Origin: Aquirufa ecclesiirivi
GTDB lineage: Bacteria; Bacteroidota; Bacteroidia; Cytophagales; Spirosomataceae
Direction: 5' to 3'
DNA length: 64,000 nt
Assembly: GCF_011250515.1 (NCBI RefSeq)
Contig: NZ_JAANOP010000004.1
Span: 1 to 64,000 of the forward strand
Positions 18,792 to 28,400 of this stretch are shown here, one piece after another. The first letter of the stretch is position 1. The number at the start of each line of letters is the position of its first letter. The notes under the pieces were generated by a model, which was not told where the DNA came from, made no database searches, and saw nothing but the letters and a program-made list of their open reading frames with translations. The translations under genes and the position numbers were made by a program.

Positions 18792-19733
18792 TTATTTAAA
18801 TCTCTCGTTCCACTTTTCTTGCTCTGAGGCATTGATGCCATGTTGCGTGCCTTCATCGTACATTTTCTGCATGCTGTTCATCCAGCGATAAGCATCTAAA
18901 AACCACCATTGTAATTCGCTTTCATACCAAAGTGGTCTTAATTTCTTTTGTTTGATTTGTTCTTTAAACTGATAGGCAGCTTGCTGTGTAATTTTAAAAT
19001 GGGTAGACTCATGGTCCAATGCCCTATCAGGAAGATTTTCCTTTTTCCACGAATAGGAGCGAAGCATATATACTTTTATTTGTATCGGTAAGTAGAGTAT
19101 TCCTTGTTCTATTCTGGGTACCGCATGGTACTCAAAGTTGCTAAAAATTTGTGCTGCAAAACGAGACCCCGGATAAGGCTTGGCAGTAAAATCGGTCCAA
19201 TCTAATTTTTTTTGTCCAAAGAATACCGTGTCCTTATCCATGGCCTTTGGTACATAATCCGGTAAAAATTCCACCCTAACCTCTTGGATTAATTTGGGGT
19301 CTTTACCCCAATTGTTCTTCCACCAAATAGCAAATTGCGAACTTAGACTTTGCGAACTTAATTTTGCCATTTCTTCCCAATGCCCTGATTTTGTTTTAAA
19401 GCCTTGAGTTTTAAATTGGCTTTTATAAGTATACAATAATTGTGGACCTAAAATAGAATCACGGTTGACATAAATTTCGGCTTGGAACTTGAATGTATCC
19501 TTCGACTGGAAGTCGAATTCTTTGAGGAGTATTTGCAGATTAAAATCGGCATACCCTTTAGTTCCTACGAGTTGTTTTTTTAAATAGGACTGAGCGGCGG
19601 TGTTCACGCCGCTTAAAGATTGAAATTGATAAGTCGGGACTTGACCCAACAAGCTGCAAGAGGTTAAAAAATAAAAAGCACCTAATGCTAGGTGCTTTTT
19701 AAGGCTTGGTTTAGCCCATATTGTGGTAAACAT
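18792..19733 (-). CDS. DUF922 lipoprotein with HEXXH motif
   Basis: About 313 residues from the ATG at 19733; earlier in-frame ATGs up to 19766 lie deeper inside yebC. The N terminus has Lys-Lys, a hydrophobic run and FLTSC, which fits a lipobox. The mature part contains LDWTDFTAKPYPGSRFAA and the motif DHESTHFKI (His-Glu-Ser-Thr-His) typical of DUF922, a family with a metalloprotease-like signature and no established function. The reading frame overlaps the 3' end of yebC by about 23 bp, and the signal-peptide codons contain the yebC terminator hairpin, so the exact start is uncertain. The gene converges on the Nudix regulator. Confidence 0.72.
   Translation of the reverse strand: MFTTIWAKPSLKKHLALGAFYFLTSCSLLGQVPTYQFQSLSGVNTAAQSYLKKQLVGTKGYADFNLQILLKEFDFQSKDTFKFQAEIYVNRDSILGPQLLYTYKSQFKTQGFKTKSGHWEEMAKLSSQSLSSQFAIWWKNNWGKDPKLIQEVRVEFLPDYVPKAMDKDTVFFGQKKLDWTDFTAKPYPGSRFAAQIFSNFEYHAVPRIEQGILYLPIQIKVYMLRSYSWKKENLPDRALDHESTHFKITQQAAYQFKEQIKQKKLRPLWYESELQWWFLDAYRWMNSMQKMYDEGTQHGINASEQEKWNERFK
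19673..19700 (-). terminator. Intrinsic terminator after yebC, inside DUF922 codons
   Basis: A perfect 12-bp stem, AAAAAGCACCTA (19673-19684) with TAGGTGCTTTTT (19689-19700), and an ATGC loop. On the minus strand it lies about 10 nt after the yebC stop and runs into TTTTTATTTTTT, the classic form of an intrinsic terminator. Confidence 0.85.
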
Positions 19734-20427
19734 TTTGAACATCATCATCTTCTTCCAAGCGTTCAATTAATTTTTCAACGTCCGCCACTTGTTCATCTGT
19801 TAATTCTTTTGTCTCATTCGGAATCCGCTCAAAATCAGCCCCTAACAATTCATACCCTTTTTCTTCAAGGTATTTTTGAATAGCACCAAAAGCCGTAAAC
19901 TCGCCATATATATTGATTTGATTGGTTTCTGTATCTAAAAACACTTCATCTCCTCCTAAATCAATTAATTCAAACTCCAACTCTTCTAAGTCAATCTCGG
20001 GCTTGGAAGCAATTTTAAAAGCTGATTTGCGGGTAAAGATAAAATCCAACATTCCTTGGGTTCCTAAACTACCGCCACATTTGGTAAAAGAAGAGCGAAT
20101 GTTCGCTACCGTACGATTGATATTATCCGTCGTGGTTTCTACCAAAATAGCAATGCCATGCAGCGCGTATCCTTCGTAAACAATCTCCTTATAATCTTCT
20201 TGATCTTTCGAAATAGCTCTTTTAATGGCACGTTCCACGTTGTCTTTCGGCATATTCACTGCCTTCGCATTCTGAATGATGGCTCTTAAGCGCGAATTTC
20301 CAGTGGGATCTGCTCCACCAGCTTTCACAGCTATAACAATGTCCTTACCAATTTTTGTAAACGTTTTGGCCATTTGACCCCAGCGTTTAAACTTTCTTGC
20401 CTTTCTAAATTCAAAAGCTCTTCCCAT
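19711..20427 (-). CDS. yebC: YebC/PmpR family protein
   Basis: 238 residues from the ATG at 20427, giving the canonical start MGRAFEFRKARKFKRW; the frame stays open to 20544 but the extra 39 codons do not resemble the family. KTFTKIGKDI, GNSRLRAII, KDNVERAI and the acidic C-terminal domain match YebC. Members have been described as DNA-binding regulators and, in some bacteria, as translation factors that relieve ribosome stalling at proline-rich stretches. A strong terminator follows its stop. Confidence 0.93.
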   Translation of the reverse strand: MGRAFEFRKARKFKRWGQMAKTFTKIGKDIVIAVKAGGADPTGNSRLRAIIQNAKAVNMPKDNVERAIKRAISKDQEDYKEIVYEGYALHGIAILVETTTDNINRTVANIRSSFTKCGGSLGTQGMLDFIFTRKSAFKIASKPEIDLEELEFELIDLGGDEVFLDTETNQINIYGEFTAFGAIQKYLEEKGYELLGADFERIPNETKELTDEQVADVEKLIERLEEDDDVQNVYHNMG

Positions 20428-20609
20428 AATTCGTTGCGATAATGTAGTACTAGCTACAAAAATAAAACAAGCAAAAGGATTTTTGTCGATTGGATTAAAA
20501 AAAACTCTAGAATTATTTCCATGTTCCGCCAGACTTTGCCCCATAAGACCTACCTAGGCTTCCGTTTAATTTGGCTAAATTGCGCTTGATTGATTTACAA
20601 AAACCATAT

Positions 20610-22853
20610 ATGAAGCAACTTTTCCTCTTATTAGTTACGCTGACAACTTTTTCTTCTCTAGCTCAAACCGCCAAACGAAACGAAATATTTCAAATGCTCA
20701 TCAAGCCAGCCAAAGGGTCCCTTAAAATGGATGGCAAGCTAGATGAAGCAGCTTGGTTAGAAGCCGCTAAAGTGAGTGATTTTGTGATGTGTAACCCGAC
20801 AGATACCTTATGTTCTAATGTCCGTACCGACGTTCGCATGACCTATGACGATAAATACTTATACATCTCTGCCGAATGTTTTTTGAAAGATCAATCTCGC
20901 TATGTGGTAGAATCACTAAAGCGCGATTTTAGCTTTGGAATAAACGATAACTTTTTGGTCTTTATTGACACCTTTGATGATAAAACCACGGGTTTTTCCT
21001 TTGGGGCCAATGCCGCCGGTGCACAGTGGGACGGACAAATGTCGGAAGGAGCCAAAGTTAACTTGAACTGGGATAATAAATGGGAGTCTTCTACCTCCTA
21101 CAATAAAGAATCTTGGATTTGGGAAGCAGCCATTCCTTTTAAGTCCATTCGTTACAAAAACAACAGTACTCGCTGGGGAATCAATTTCAGTCGATTGGAT
21201 TTACAAGCCAAGGAGAAATCGGCATGGGCACCTGTACCTAGGCAATTCCCTACGGCCTCATTAGCTTATTCTGGGGTTTTATTATGGGAAACTCCTCCAC
21301 CAGCTCCCAAGCAAAATATTTCAGTGATTCCTTATGTCTTATCCGGGTTAACTAATAATTATGAAACTCAAGACCCTACGAGCTTTAGAAAACAGATTGG
21401 AGGAGATATTAAAGTGGCATTAAGTTCCAGTATGAATATGGACTTAACCATCAATCCAGATTTTTCACAAGTGGATGTGGATCGACAGCAAACCAATTTG
21501 GATCGTTTCGAATTATTTTATCCAGAAAAACGCCAGTTCTTCATTGAAAATTCCGATTTGTTTGATGGCTTTGGAACGGAAACCATTCGACCATTTTTCT
21601 CTCGTCGGATTGGTTTGGCTTTAAACACCCGAACAGGGATTTATGAACAAACTCCTATTACTTATGGCGCTCGCGTGAGTGGTAAATTAACCAACGACTG
21701 GAGAATCGGATTATTGAATGTGCAATCTCAGCGGATCGACGATAAAGGGGTTCCTACACAAAACTATTCCATGGTGGCCTTGCAAAGAAAACTATTTGCT
21801 CGTTCCAATATCGGTATATTCATGATCAATAAACAATCCTTCATAGATACGGAATTGCAGCGTCAAAATGGATTCGCTGAATTCAATAGAAACATTGGAG
21901 TGGAGTATAATTTGGCCTCATCCAATAATTTTTGGACAGGTAAAATCTTTTATTACCAGTCGATTAGCCCAGATGCCAAAGCCAATAATTTTGCTCATGC
22001 TGCTTCTTTAGCATATAAAGACAATAACTGGATCATGAGTTGGAAACATCAATGGGTAGGCGAAAGCTATAATCCTGAAGTGGGCTATGTACCTCGTGTA
22101 AATTATACCAATATCAACCCAGAAATAGGGAAAATATATTACCCAAAAAGTAAAATAAGCCCCTTGTTTTATGCCCAAATTCGATTGAATAGCTTAAGTT
22201 TTTGGAATAATTCGGGAGGTTTGACAGATAATACAACCTATGTAGCCTTAGAAGGGAGAATGAAAGATCAGTCGAGCTTCTCTGCTTTCCATGGCTACGA
22301 CTACGTTCGTTTATTATATGATTTCGATCCCACCCGTATGGGAAATGTTCCCATGAAAAAAGGGTCTGAGCACACTTGGAGATCGGTGGGTTTGGGATAC
22401 ATCTCTTCCCCTATTAAATTGTTTACCTACTCCATGACTTCTCGTTTTGGAGGTTATTATGGCAATGGATATAGAACAGGTATTACGGGTGAATTAGGAT
22501 ATCGTTTTCAGCCACATGTCGGGATTTCAGTAGCTTTGGATTACAATGATATTTGGGGAGTAGAAGTACCTGTATTACAAGCAGATGGTAGTACAAAAAA
22601 AATCATTTCAGCCTCGGAATTTTGGATTGTTAGACCTAAAGTGGACATTACCTTTACGAACAAGTTATTTTTAACCACCTTCTTTCAGTTGAACCAACAA
22701 ACCAAGAATATGAACTTAAACGCTCGTTTACAATGGCGTTACAAACCAGCTTCAGACCTGTTTTTGGTATATACGGACAACTATTTACCTGAGAATTTTC
22801 ATATTAGAAATCGTTCCATAGTATTAAAATTAAATTATTGGCTTAATTTGTAG
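20610..22853 (+). CDS. DUF5916 outer-membrane protein with N-terminal CBM9-like domain
   Basis: About 747 residues from the ATG at 20610, which opens directly into a signal peptide (MKQLFLLLVTLTTFSSLAQ). Residues about 30-230 form a carbohydrate-binding family 9-like beta-sandwich (MDGKLDEAAWLEA, DDKYLYISAEC). The rest has the DUF5916 signature, including NPDFSQVDVDRQQ, LFYPEKRQFFIENSD and a run of amphipathic strands ending in an aromatic residue pattern, consistent with a beta-barrel. The family is common in Bacteroidota and its role is unknown. A DUF2911 gene begins 24 bp downstream. Confidence 0.85.
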   Translation: MKQLFLLLVTLTTFSSLAQTAKRNEIFQMLIKPAKGSLKMDGKLDEAAWLEAAKVSDFVMCNPTDTLCSNVRTDVRMTYDDKYLYISAECFLKDQSRYVVESLKRDFSFGINDNFLVFIDTFDDKTTGFSFGANAAGAQWDGQMSEGAKVNLNWDNKWESSTSYNKESWIWEAAIPFKSIRYKNNSTRWGINFSRLDLQAKEKSAWAPVPRQFPTASLAYSGVLLWETPPPAPKQNISVIPYVLSGLTNNYETQDPTSFRKQIGGDIKVALSSSMNMDLTINPDFSQVDVDRQQTNLDRFELFYPEKRQFFIENSDLFDGFGTETIRPFFSRRIGLALNTRTGIYEQTPITYGARVSGKLTNDWRIGLLNVQSQRIDDKGVPTQNYSMVALQRKLFARSNIGIFMINKQSFIDTELQRQNGFAEFNRNIGVEYNLASSNNFWTGKIFYYQSISPDAKANNFAHAASLAYKDNNWIMSWKHQWVGESYNPEVGYVPRVNYTNINPEIGKIYYPKSKISPLFYAQIRLNSLSFWNNSGGLTDNTTYVALEGRMKDQSSFSAFHGYDYVRLLYDFDPTRMGNVPMKKGSEHTWRSVGLGYISSPIKLFTYSMTSRFGGYYGNGYRTGITGELGYRFQPHVGISVALDYNDIWGVEVPVLQADGSTKKIISASEFWIVRPKVDITFTNKLFLTTFFQLNQQTKNMNLNARLQWRYKPASDLFLVYTDNYLPENFHIRNRSIVLKLNYWLNL

Positions 22854-22877
22854 GTCTAAAAATTAACAAACACTACC

Positions 22878-23384
22878 ATGAAAAAAATTCTTGTTATTCT
22901 TTCTTGTATTATAAGTTTTGGAGCCTTGGCACAAAGCCCTGCTTCGCCACCAGCTGTAGCTTCTCAAAAAGTGGGAAATACCCAGGTGTTGATTAAGTAC
23001 GCTAAACCATCAGTGAAAGGCCGTTTGGTATTTGGTACCAAAGAACAAAAAGCCTTAGTTCCTTACGGAGAGGTTTGGAGAACGGGTGCAAATGAAGCTA
23101 CGACCATTGAATTTTCAAATGATGTATTAGTTCAAGGTAAGCCATTAGCTAAAGGTGTTTATTCTTTATTATCCATCCCTGGTCCTAGTGAGTGGACAAT
23201 TATTTTCAATAAAGAGGCAAAAATGTGGGGAGCTTATACATACAAAGCAGACAAAGATGCCTTGCGCGTAACGGCTAAACCAAGTGAGCATGCTAAAACA
23301 GAGCAGTTCACCATTGGCGTTTCAGAAACGGGTCAGGTGACCTTGGATTGGGACAAAACATCAGTTTCTTTCTACGTAAAATAG
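22878..23384 (+). CDS. DUF2911 secreted protein
   Basis: 168 residues with a signal peptide ending at ALAQ. The conserved core QVLIKYAKPSVKGR, WRTGANEATTIEFS and the closing DWDKTSVSFYV are diagnostic of DUF2911, a periplasmic or secreted family of unknown function, frequent in Cytophagales. It follows the DUF5916 gene by 24 bp with no terminator between, so the two probably form one transcript ended by the hairpin at 23406-23431. Confidence 0.87.
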   Translation: MKKILVILSCIISFGALAQSPASPPAVASQKVGNTQVLIKYAKPSVKGRLVFGTKEQKALVPYGEVWRTGANEATTIEFSNDVLVQGKPLAKGVYSLLSIPGPSEWTIIFNKEAKMWGAYTYKADKDALRVTAKPSEHAKTEQFTIGVSETGQVTLDWDKTSVSFYVK

Positions 23385-23405
23385 AGAAATTGAATTAAAA
23401 AAAAG

Positions 23406-23431
23406 GCGAACCCAACAGGTTCGCTTTTTTT
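23406..23431 (+). terminator. Intrinsic terminator after DUF2911
   Basis: GCGAACC (23406-23412), a 5-nt loop, GGTTCGC (23418-23424) and seven T residues; an A-run precedes the stem. It lies about 20 nt after the stop. Confidence 0.88.
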
Positions 23432-23445
23432 ATGTCAAAAATTCA

Positions 23446-23476
23446 TTTGAATTCCTCAATGCTTTGGTTATTTTTA
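23446..23476 (+). promoter_or_regulatory. Candidate promoter of the response-regulator operon
   Basis: TTTG at 23446-23449, a 19-bp spacer, then TATTTTTA at 23469-23476, which matches the Bacteroidota -33/-7 pattern with one mismatch. It sits between the preceding terminator and the start at 23524. Confidence 0.55.
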
Positions 23477-23523
23477 CCCCATTATGGGCATATGCCCCTA
23501 AGCCATTTTAACAAGATTGTGTT

Positions 23524-23889
23524 ATGAAAAAAGTATTGATTGCAGAGGATAGTTCGGTCATTCAAAATTTAGCTAGAAAAATATTGGAGTTTCAAAACTT
23601 TGAAATTCATGCAGTGAAGAATGGACAACAAGTATTGGACGAATTAGCCAAAGCTGATTTCGATATCATTCTTTTGGATATTAACATGCCCGTAATGGAT
23701 GGAATGGAATGCGCAAGAGCCGTACGTGCTTTGGGAGATTCTAAATCCAACATCCCGATGATTGCTATCACCGGTAATGCTAGAAATTACAGCATGGAAG
23801 ATTTCAAAGAAGCAGGATTTAATGACTTTTTAGCTAAACCTTTGAATTTTGATGCACTTGTATCTCAAGTTAAAGCATTAACAGAATAA
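23524..23889 (+). CDS. Single-domain response regulator
   Basis: 121 residues comprising only a receiver domain: acidic pair Glu8-Asp9, phospho-acceptor Asp52 in LLDINMP, the switch Thr in AITGNAR and the conserved Lys in FLAKPLN. There is no output domain, so it acts by protein contact or as a phosphate sink in a phosphorelay; no histidine kinase is nearby. It starts a three-gene unit with spacings of 4 and 2 bp. Confidence 0.93.
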   Translation: MKKVLIAEDSSVIQNLARKILEFQNFEIHAVKNGQQVLDELAKADFDIILLDINMPVMDGMECARAVRALGDSKSNIPMIAITGNARNYSMEDFKEAGFNDFLAKPLNFDALVSQVKALTE

Positions 23890-23893
23890 CGGC

Positions 23894-24664
23894 ATGTCGC
23901 CGATCTCGGTAGAATTTTTGGGTACGGGTACCTCCCAAGGGATACCTATGATTGCCTGTTCTTGTGAAGTATGTACTTCCTCAGATCAGCATGACCAGCG
24001 TTTGCGGGTTTCCATGCACATTCAAACCCAAGGAAAAAGTTTTATCATAGATACAGGCCCCGACTTTCGCCAGCAAATGCTGCGCGCACAGATTAAACAT
24101 GTCGATGCCGTCATTTATACCCACGAACACAAAGATCATACCGCTGGCATGGATGATTTACGGGGATTCAATTATGTTCAAAAATCCAGTATTCCCTTGT
24201 ATGCTCAGGTCAATGTCATTGATCAGCTGAAGAGAGAATTTGCCTACGCTTTTGGAGAGAATAAATACCCCGGAGTGCCAGAGATTGAAACTTTTCCTAT
24301 CAACCAACACGCCTTTGAAATTCAGGGTGTCAAGATTCAACCTATTTTGGTTCGACATTATATGTTGGATGTGCTAGGTTTTCGTTTTGGAGATTTTACC
24401 TACATCACTGATGCCAATTATATCTCGGATGAGGAATTGGAAAAAGTGAAAGGTTCCAAGGTGTTCGTCATTAATGCCCTAAAAAAGACATCCCATATTT
24501 CCCATTTTACCTTGGATGAGGCTTTGGAAGTGATTGATAAAGTACAACCTGAGCGAGCCTATATCACGCATATTAGCCATCAAATGGGCTTGCATGCCGA
24601 AGTTCAAAAAGAATTACCTCCTCATGTATTTTTGGCTTATGACGGCCTACAACTAACAGTATAA
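23894..24664 (+). CDS. Metallo-beta-lactamase-fold hydrolase, PhnP-like
   Basis: 256 residues. The N-terminal FLGTGTSQGIPMIAC with CSCEVC, the dinuclear metal motif THEHKDH, and downstream DDLRGFN and THISHQMG are those of the PhnP / cyclic-phosphodiesterase-like branch of the MBL fold. Members hydrolyse phosphodiesters such as cyclic phosphoribose or nucleotide substrates. No phosphonate genes are adjacent, so the phn role is not implied. It sits between a receiver protein and a HAD phosphatase in one likely operon. Confidence 0.87.
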   Translation: MSPISVEFLGTGTSQGIPMIACSCEVCTSSDQHDQRLRVSMHIQTQGKSFIIDTGPDFRQQMLRAQIKHVDAVIYTHEHKDHTAGMDDLRGFNYVQKSSIPLYAQVNVIDQLKREFAYAFGENKYPGVPEIETFPINQHAFEIQGVKIQPILVRHYMLDVLGFRFGDFTYITDANYISDEELEKVKGSKVFVINALKKTSHISHFTLDEALEVIDKVQPERAYITHISHQMGLHAEVQKELPPHVFLAYDGLQLTV

Positions 24665-24666
24665 AG

Positions 24667-25314
24667 ATGCCTATTACAGCGGTTTTATTGGATATGGACG
24701 GAGTCGTGGTAGATAATTTACCCTACCATGTAGATGCCTGGTTACTATTTTGTGAACAACACGGTATTCCATTAACTCGAGAAGTGTTTTACCAAGAGCT
24801 GAATGGGATGAATTCCAAAGATACCTTTGAATGGCTATATGGCCGATCTATGTCTCGTGAGGAAATAGAGCATTTTGAAGAAAAAAAGGAAACTATTTAC
24901 CGAGAGTTTTATGGCGCTCACCGAGTTGCCGCGCCAGGTTTAATCACCTTTTTGGAAGGTTTACAAGAGCAAGGAATACCTTGTGCTTTGGCCACTTCAG
25001 CAGGCCAAGGTAATATCGATTTCATTGTGGATGGTTTGGATATCCGTCACTTTTTTCAAGCCATCGTAGGTGGAGCCGAAGTGACAAAGGGAAAACCAGA
25101 TCCAGAAATTTATTTAAAAGCCGCTGATTTATTGGGAGTACCTTATGCCCACTGCTGGGTGGTAGAAGATTCCCTTCAAGGTATTCAAGCGGGCTTATCG
25201 GCCGGCATGCAAGTCGTGGGCATGACCACCTCGCATACCGCTGCAGAATTATCTCATACACAGATTCAAGTTCCTAATTTCGAAGGACTGCTTAGCTTAC
25301 TACAAGCCAAATAA
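24667..25314 (+). CDS. HAD hydrolase, beta-phosphoglucomutase-like
   Basis: 215 residues. Motif I is LLDMDGVVVDN with Asp9 and Asp11, motif II the Ser/Thr in ALATSAG, motif III the Lys in VTKGKPDPE, motif IV in VVEDSLQGIQAG. The helical cap between motif I and II is the type seen in beta-phosphoglucomutase and small sugar-phosphate phosphatases; activity could be either. It follows the MBL gene by 2 bp. The next gene cluster begins after a 141-bp gap with palindromes. Confidence 0.87.
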   Translation: MPITAVLLDMDGVVVDNLPYHVDAWLLFCEQHGIPLTREVFYQELNGMNSKDTFEWLYGRSMSREEIEHFEEKKETIYREFYGAHRVAAPGLITFLEGLQEQGIPCALATSAGQGNIDFIVDGLDIRHFFQAIVGGAEVTKGKPDPEIYLKAADLLGVPYAHCWVVEDSLQGIQAGLSAGMQVVGMTTSHTAAELSHTQIQVPNFEGLLSLLQAK

Positions 25315-25326
25315 TACACTGTTTAT

Positions 25327-25342
25327 TTTAGATTAATCTAAA
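25327..25342. promoter_or_regulatory. Perfect 16-bp palindrome upstream of susC pair 1
   Basis: TTTAGATT followed directly by its reverse complement AATCTAAA, lying about 115 bp before the susC start codon in an otherwise gene-free gap. It has the size and symmetry of a dimeric regulator site; no T-run follows it, so it is not a terminator. Confidence 0.5.
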
Positions 25343-25384
25343 TTTTCTTTGGTAAGAAAAGGATATTTCCTAATTTTCAAAACC

Positions 25385-25398
25385 TTTACTTGAGTAAA
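25385..25398. promoter_or_regulatory. Second palindrome upstream of susC pair 1
   Basis: TTTACT, a 2-bp centre, then AGTAAA, about 58 bp upstream of the susC start and 43 bp from the first palindrome. It may be part of the same control region; AT-rich sequence makes short palindromes fairly likely by chance. Confidence 0.35.
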
Positions 25399-25455
25399 TG
25401 GTTATTGTTTACTGTTTCTTGTTTAAAATTTATTATTTCATCAAAAACATCCCTT

Positions 25456-28400
25456 ATGAAAAGAAAATTATTGTTCAGCCTTGGACTGATGCTGTTCTGG
25501 ATAGTTCCAGTACTAGCCCAAGACCAAGTAATTTCTGGAAAAGTAAGCTCCTCAGAAGATGGAGCAGGCTTGCCAGGTGTGAGTGTTGCTATCAAAGGAA
25601 GCTCACGTGGTATTACTACCGGTAGTGATGGTAGTTACCGCCTTTCCGTCCCAGGAAAGAACGCCGTTTTATCCTTCAGCTTTGTTGGCTTTGCCAAACA
25701 AGAAGTGGCTGTGGGTAATAAAACCGTCATCAATGTATCTCTTGTGCCAGAATCGTCGAGCCTAGACGAAGTAGTCGTTATCGGTTACGGTACTGCCAAA
25801 AAGCAAAATTTAACAGGTGCTCAGGTCAATGTTAGTTCCAAAGCTTTGGAAAACAAACCCGTGGCCAGCTTTGAAAATTTATTGCAAGGTAAAGCAGCCG
25901 GTGTTCAAGTAACAGCTCAAAATGGTCGCCCTGGCGCTCCTGCGTTTATACGTATCCGTGGGGAAGGAACCTTGACAGCTGGAGCTCAACCATTGGTGGT
26001 AATTGATGGTGTGCCAACAGCCAATAGCGAAGGTTCTATCGGAAGTGTCAATGTACTTAGTTCATTAAACCCAAATGACATTGAAGATATTTCCATTTTA
26101 AAGGATGCTTCATCTGCTGCCATTTATGGTTCTCGTGGTGCTAACGGTGTTATTTTGGTTACGACCAAAAAAGGCAAGAAAGGTAATGCTAAAGTGACTC
26201 TTTCTACCTCCTATGGTATCAATGAAAAGACTCCTGATAATTTCCAAATGATGAATATGCGTCAAAAATTGGAATATGAAAGAGACTTGGATTATGCCAA
26301 TGAATACGTAGATGCGGCTGGAATTACCAGTCCAGCTAGTGTAACACAATCCGAATTGGATAAAGTGTGGGCTACCTTGGAATCTAAAAAAACAGATTGG
26401 TTCAATACCTTGTTGCGTCGTGGAATGAATCAAGTAACTCGTTTAGGTGTGAGTGGAGCAAGCGACACATTTACCTACAACTTGTCTTTAGAAAATCAGA
26501 TTAATGAAGGTATCTTCAAATTAGCTTCTGATTTATGGAGAAAGCAAGGTCGTGTGAACGTGGAATTCAAACCAAACAGTTGGGCTAAAATTGGTACCAA
26601 TGTGAATTTCTCTAACAACAAAACGAATGAGATTCGTGACCGTTACAATGCACAGAATCCAGCTTTTGCTATTTATGCATACAATCCTTATGAGCCTGAG
26701 CGTTTAGCTGATGGGACTTTTAACTTAACACACCAAGGTTTCCCTATTTCAGAAGCTTTGGAAAACAACCCTGAAATCCTAACAACTAATACAGGTATCT
26801 CTAGTGCTTATGTATCTTTAACTCCTGTGAAAAACTTTGAGTTTAGATCACAAGCTGGAGTAACTTGGGTAGATTATTACCGTGAGTCGTACATCAAGCC
26901 GAACTCCATCCTAGATCAATACGTAGGTGACCCGGCAGCACGTGGTTCTAAAACAGATAATGGATACCAGTCATTCAATTATGTGTTTTCAAATACCATC
27001 AATTACAATAACACCATCGCTGATAAACACAATGTTCGTGCTTTAGTGGGTGTGGAGTATACCAACGACAACTACCGTTCTTTCTCGTTTGGAACCAAAG
27101 GTTTCCCTAATGGAAAAGTTAGCACACAAGACAATGCATCCACTCCAGTATCAGCTACTTCTTTCAAGACGGATTGGTCATTGTTCTCTTTGTTTGGTCG
27201 TATTGGATATGATTTCAACCAACGTTATTTCTTAGACGCTTCGATTCGTCGTGATGGTTCTTCTCGCTTTGGAGTGGACAACCGCTATGGATTGTTTGGT
27301 TCAGTAAGTGCGGGTTGGGAAATCAGTAAAGAGGCTTTCATGGAAGACTTGACTTTCGTCAACCAATTGAAATTGCGTGCTAGTTATGGTACATCTGGTA
27401 ATGACCGCATTGGTAACTATACTTCCCTAGGTTTGTATCGTTACTCAAGTTATGGTACTACTTCAGCCACTTTCCCTTCTCAATTGCCTAATTCTAGCTT
27501 AACTTGGGAAAAGTCAGCTTCGGCTAACATCGGGATCGACTTTGCTTTGTTGAAAAACAAGTTAACCGGTTCGGTGGATTACTACCAAAAGAAAACGTCC
27601 AACTTATTGTTTGATCGTCCAGTTTCTTCTACTACAGGTTTTTCTAGCCGTACTGAAAACGTTGGAGCCGTGGAAAATAGCGGTTTTGAGTTAACGTTGA
27701 ACTACAAAGTTATTCAAACCAAAGATTTGTATTGGGATATCTCAGCCAACTTTACGAACAACAATAACAAGGTGGTGGAGTTGACAGAAGATAACTTAAA
27801 CCGTTCAGGTGGAGTTTCTAAGTTGAAAATCGGAGAGCCTATTGACGTGTATTATTTAAACCGTTATGTAGGTGTAAACAAAGAAAACGGTAAGCCTATT
27901 TACCTTGATAAAAATGGATCTAATACAGAAACTTGGAGCGCAGGAGATGCCGTTATATTAAGCGGCAAATCTCGTCAAATCAAGTTTTTCGGAGGTTTAG
28001 GAACGACAGTAACTTACAAAGGAGTGACTTTGTCTGCGGATGCGGTGTATCAAGGAGGTCATTATGTGATGAACTACAGATGGCAAGACTTGACATCAGA
28101 TGGAGAGAACGTATACCAAAACCAGGCAGAAGCTGCTTTGAATTATTGGAAAAAAGCAGGAGATGTTAATGTCTTGCCTGATCCACGTCAATTATATCAA
28201 TCCTTTTCTTCTGATCGCTTCTTGCAAAAAGGAGATTATATCCGTTTACGTAACGTGACTGTGGCTTATAACTTACCAAGCAACTGGGTAAAGAAAGCCA
28301 AGATGCAGTCGGTGCGTGTGTATGCACAAGCACAAAACTGGTTCTATTGGACTCCAGAATTTAAAGGAGATCCAGAAGTTGGATTTGGCCAAGCGGAAAG

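Noticed and set aside
20428-20544. N-terminal extension of yebC
   Set aside because: The ATG at 20427 starts the canonical MGRAFEFRK sequence; the upstream codons have no family similarity.
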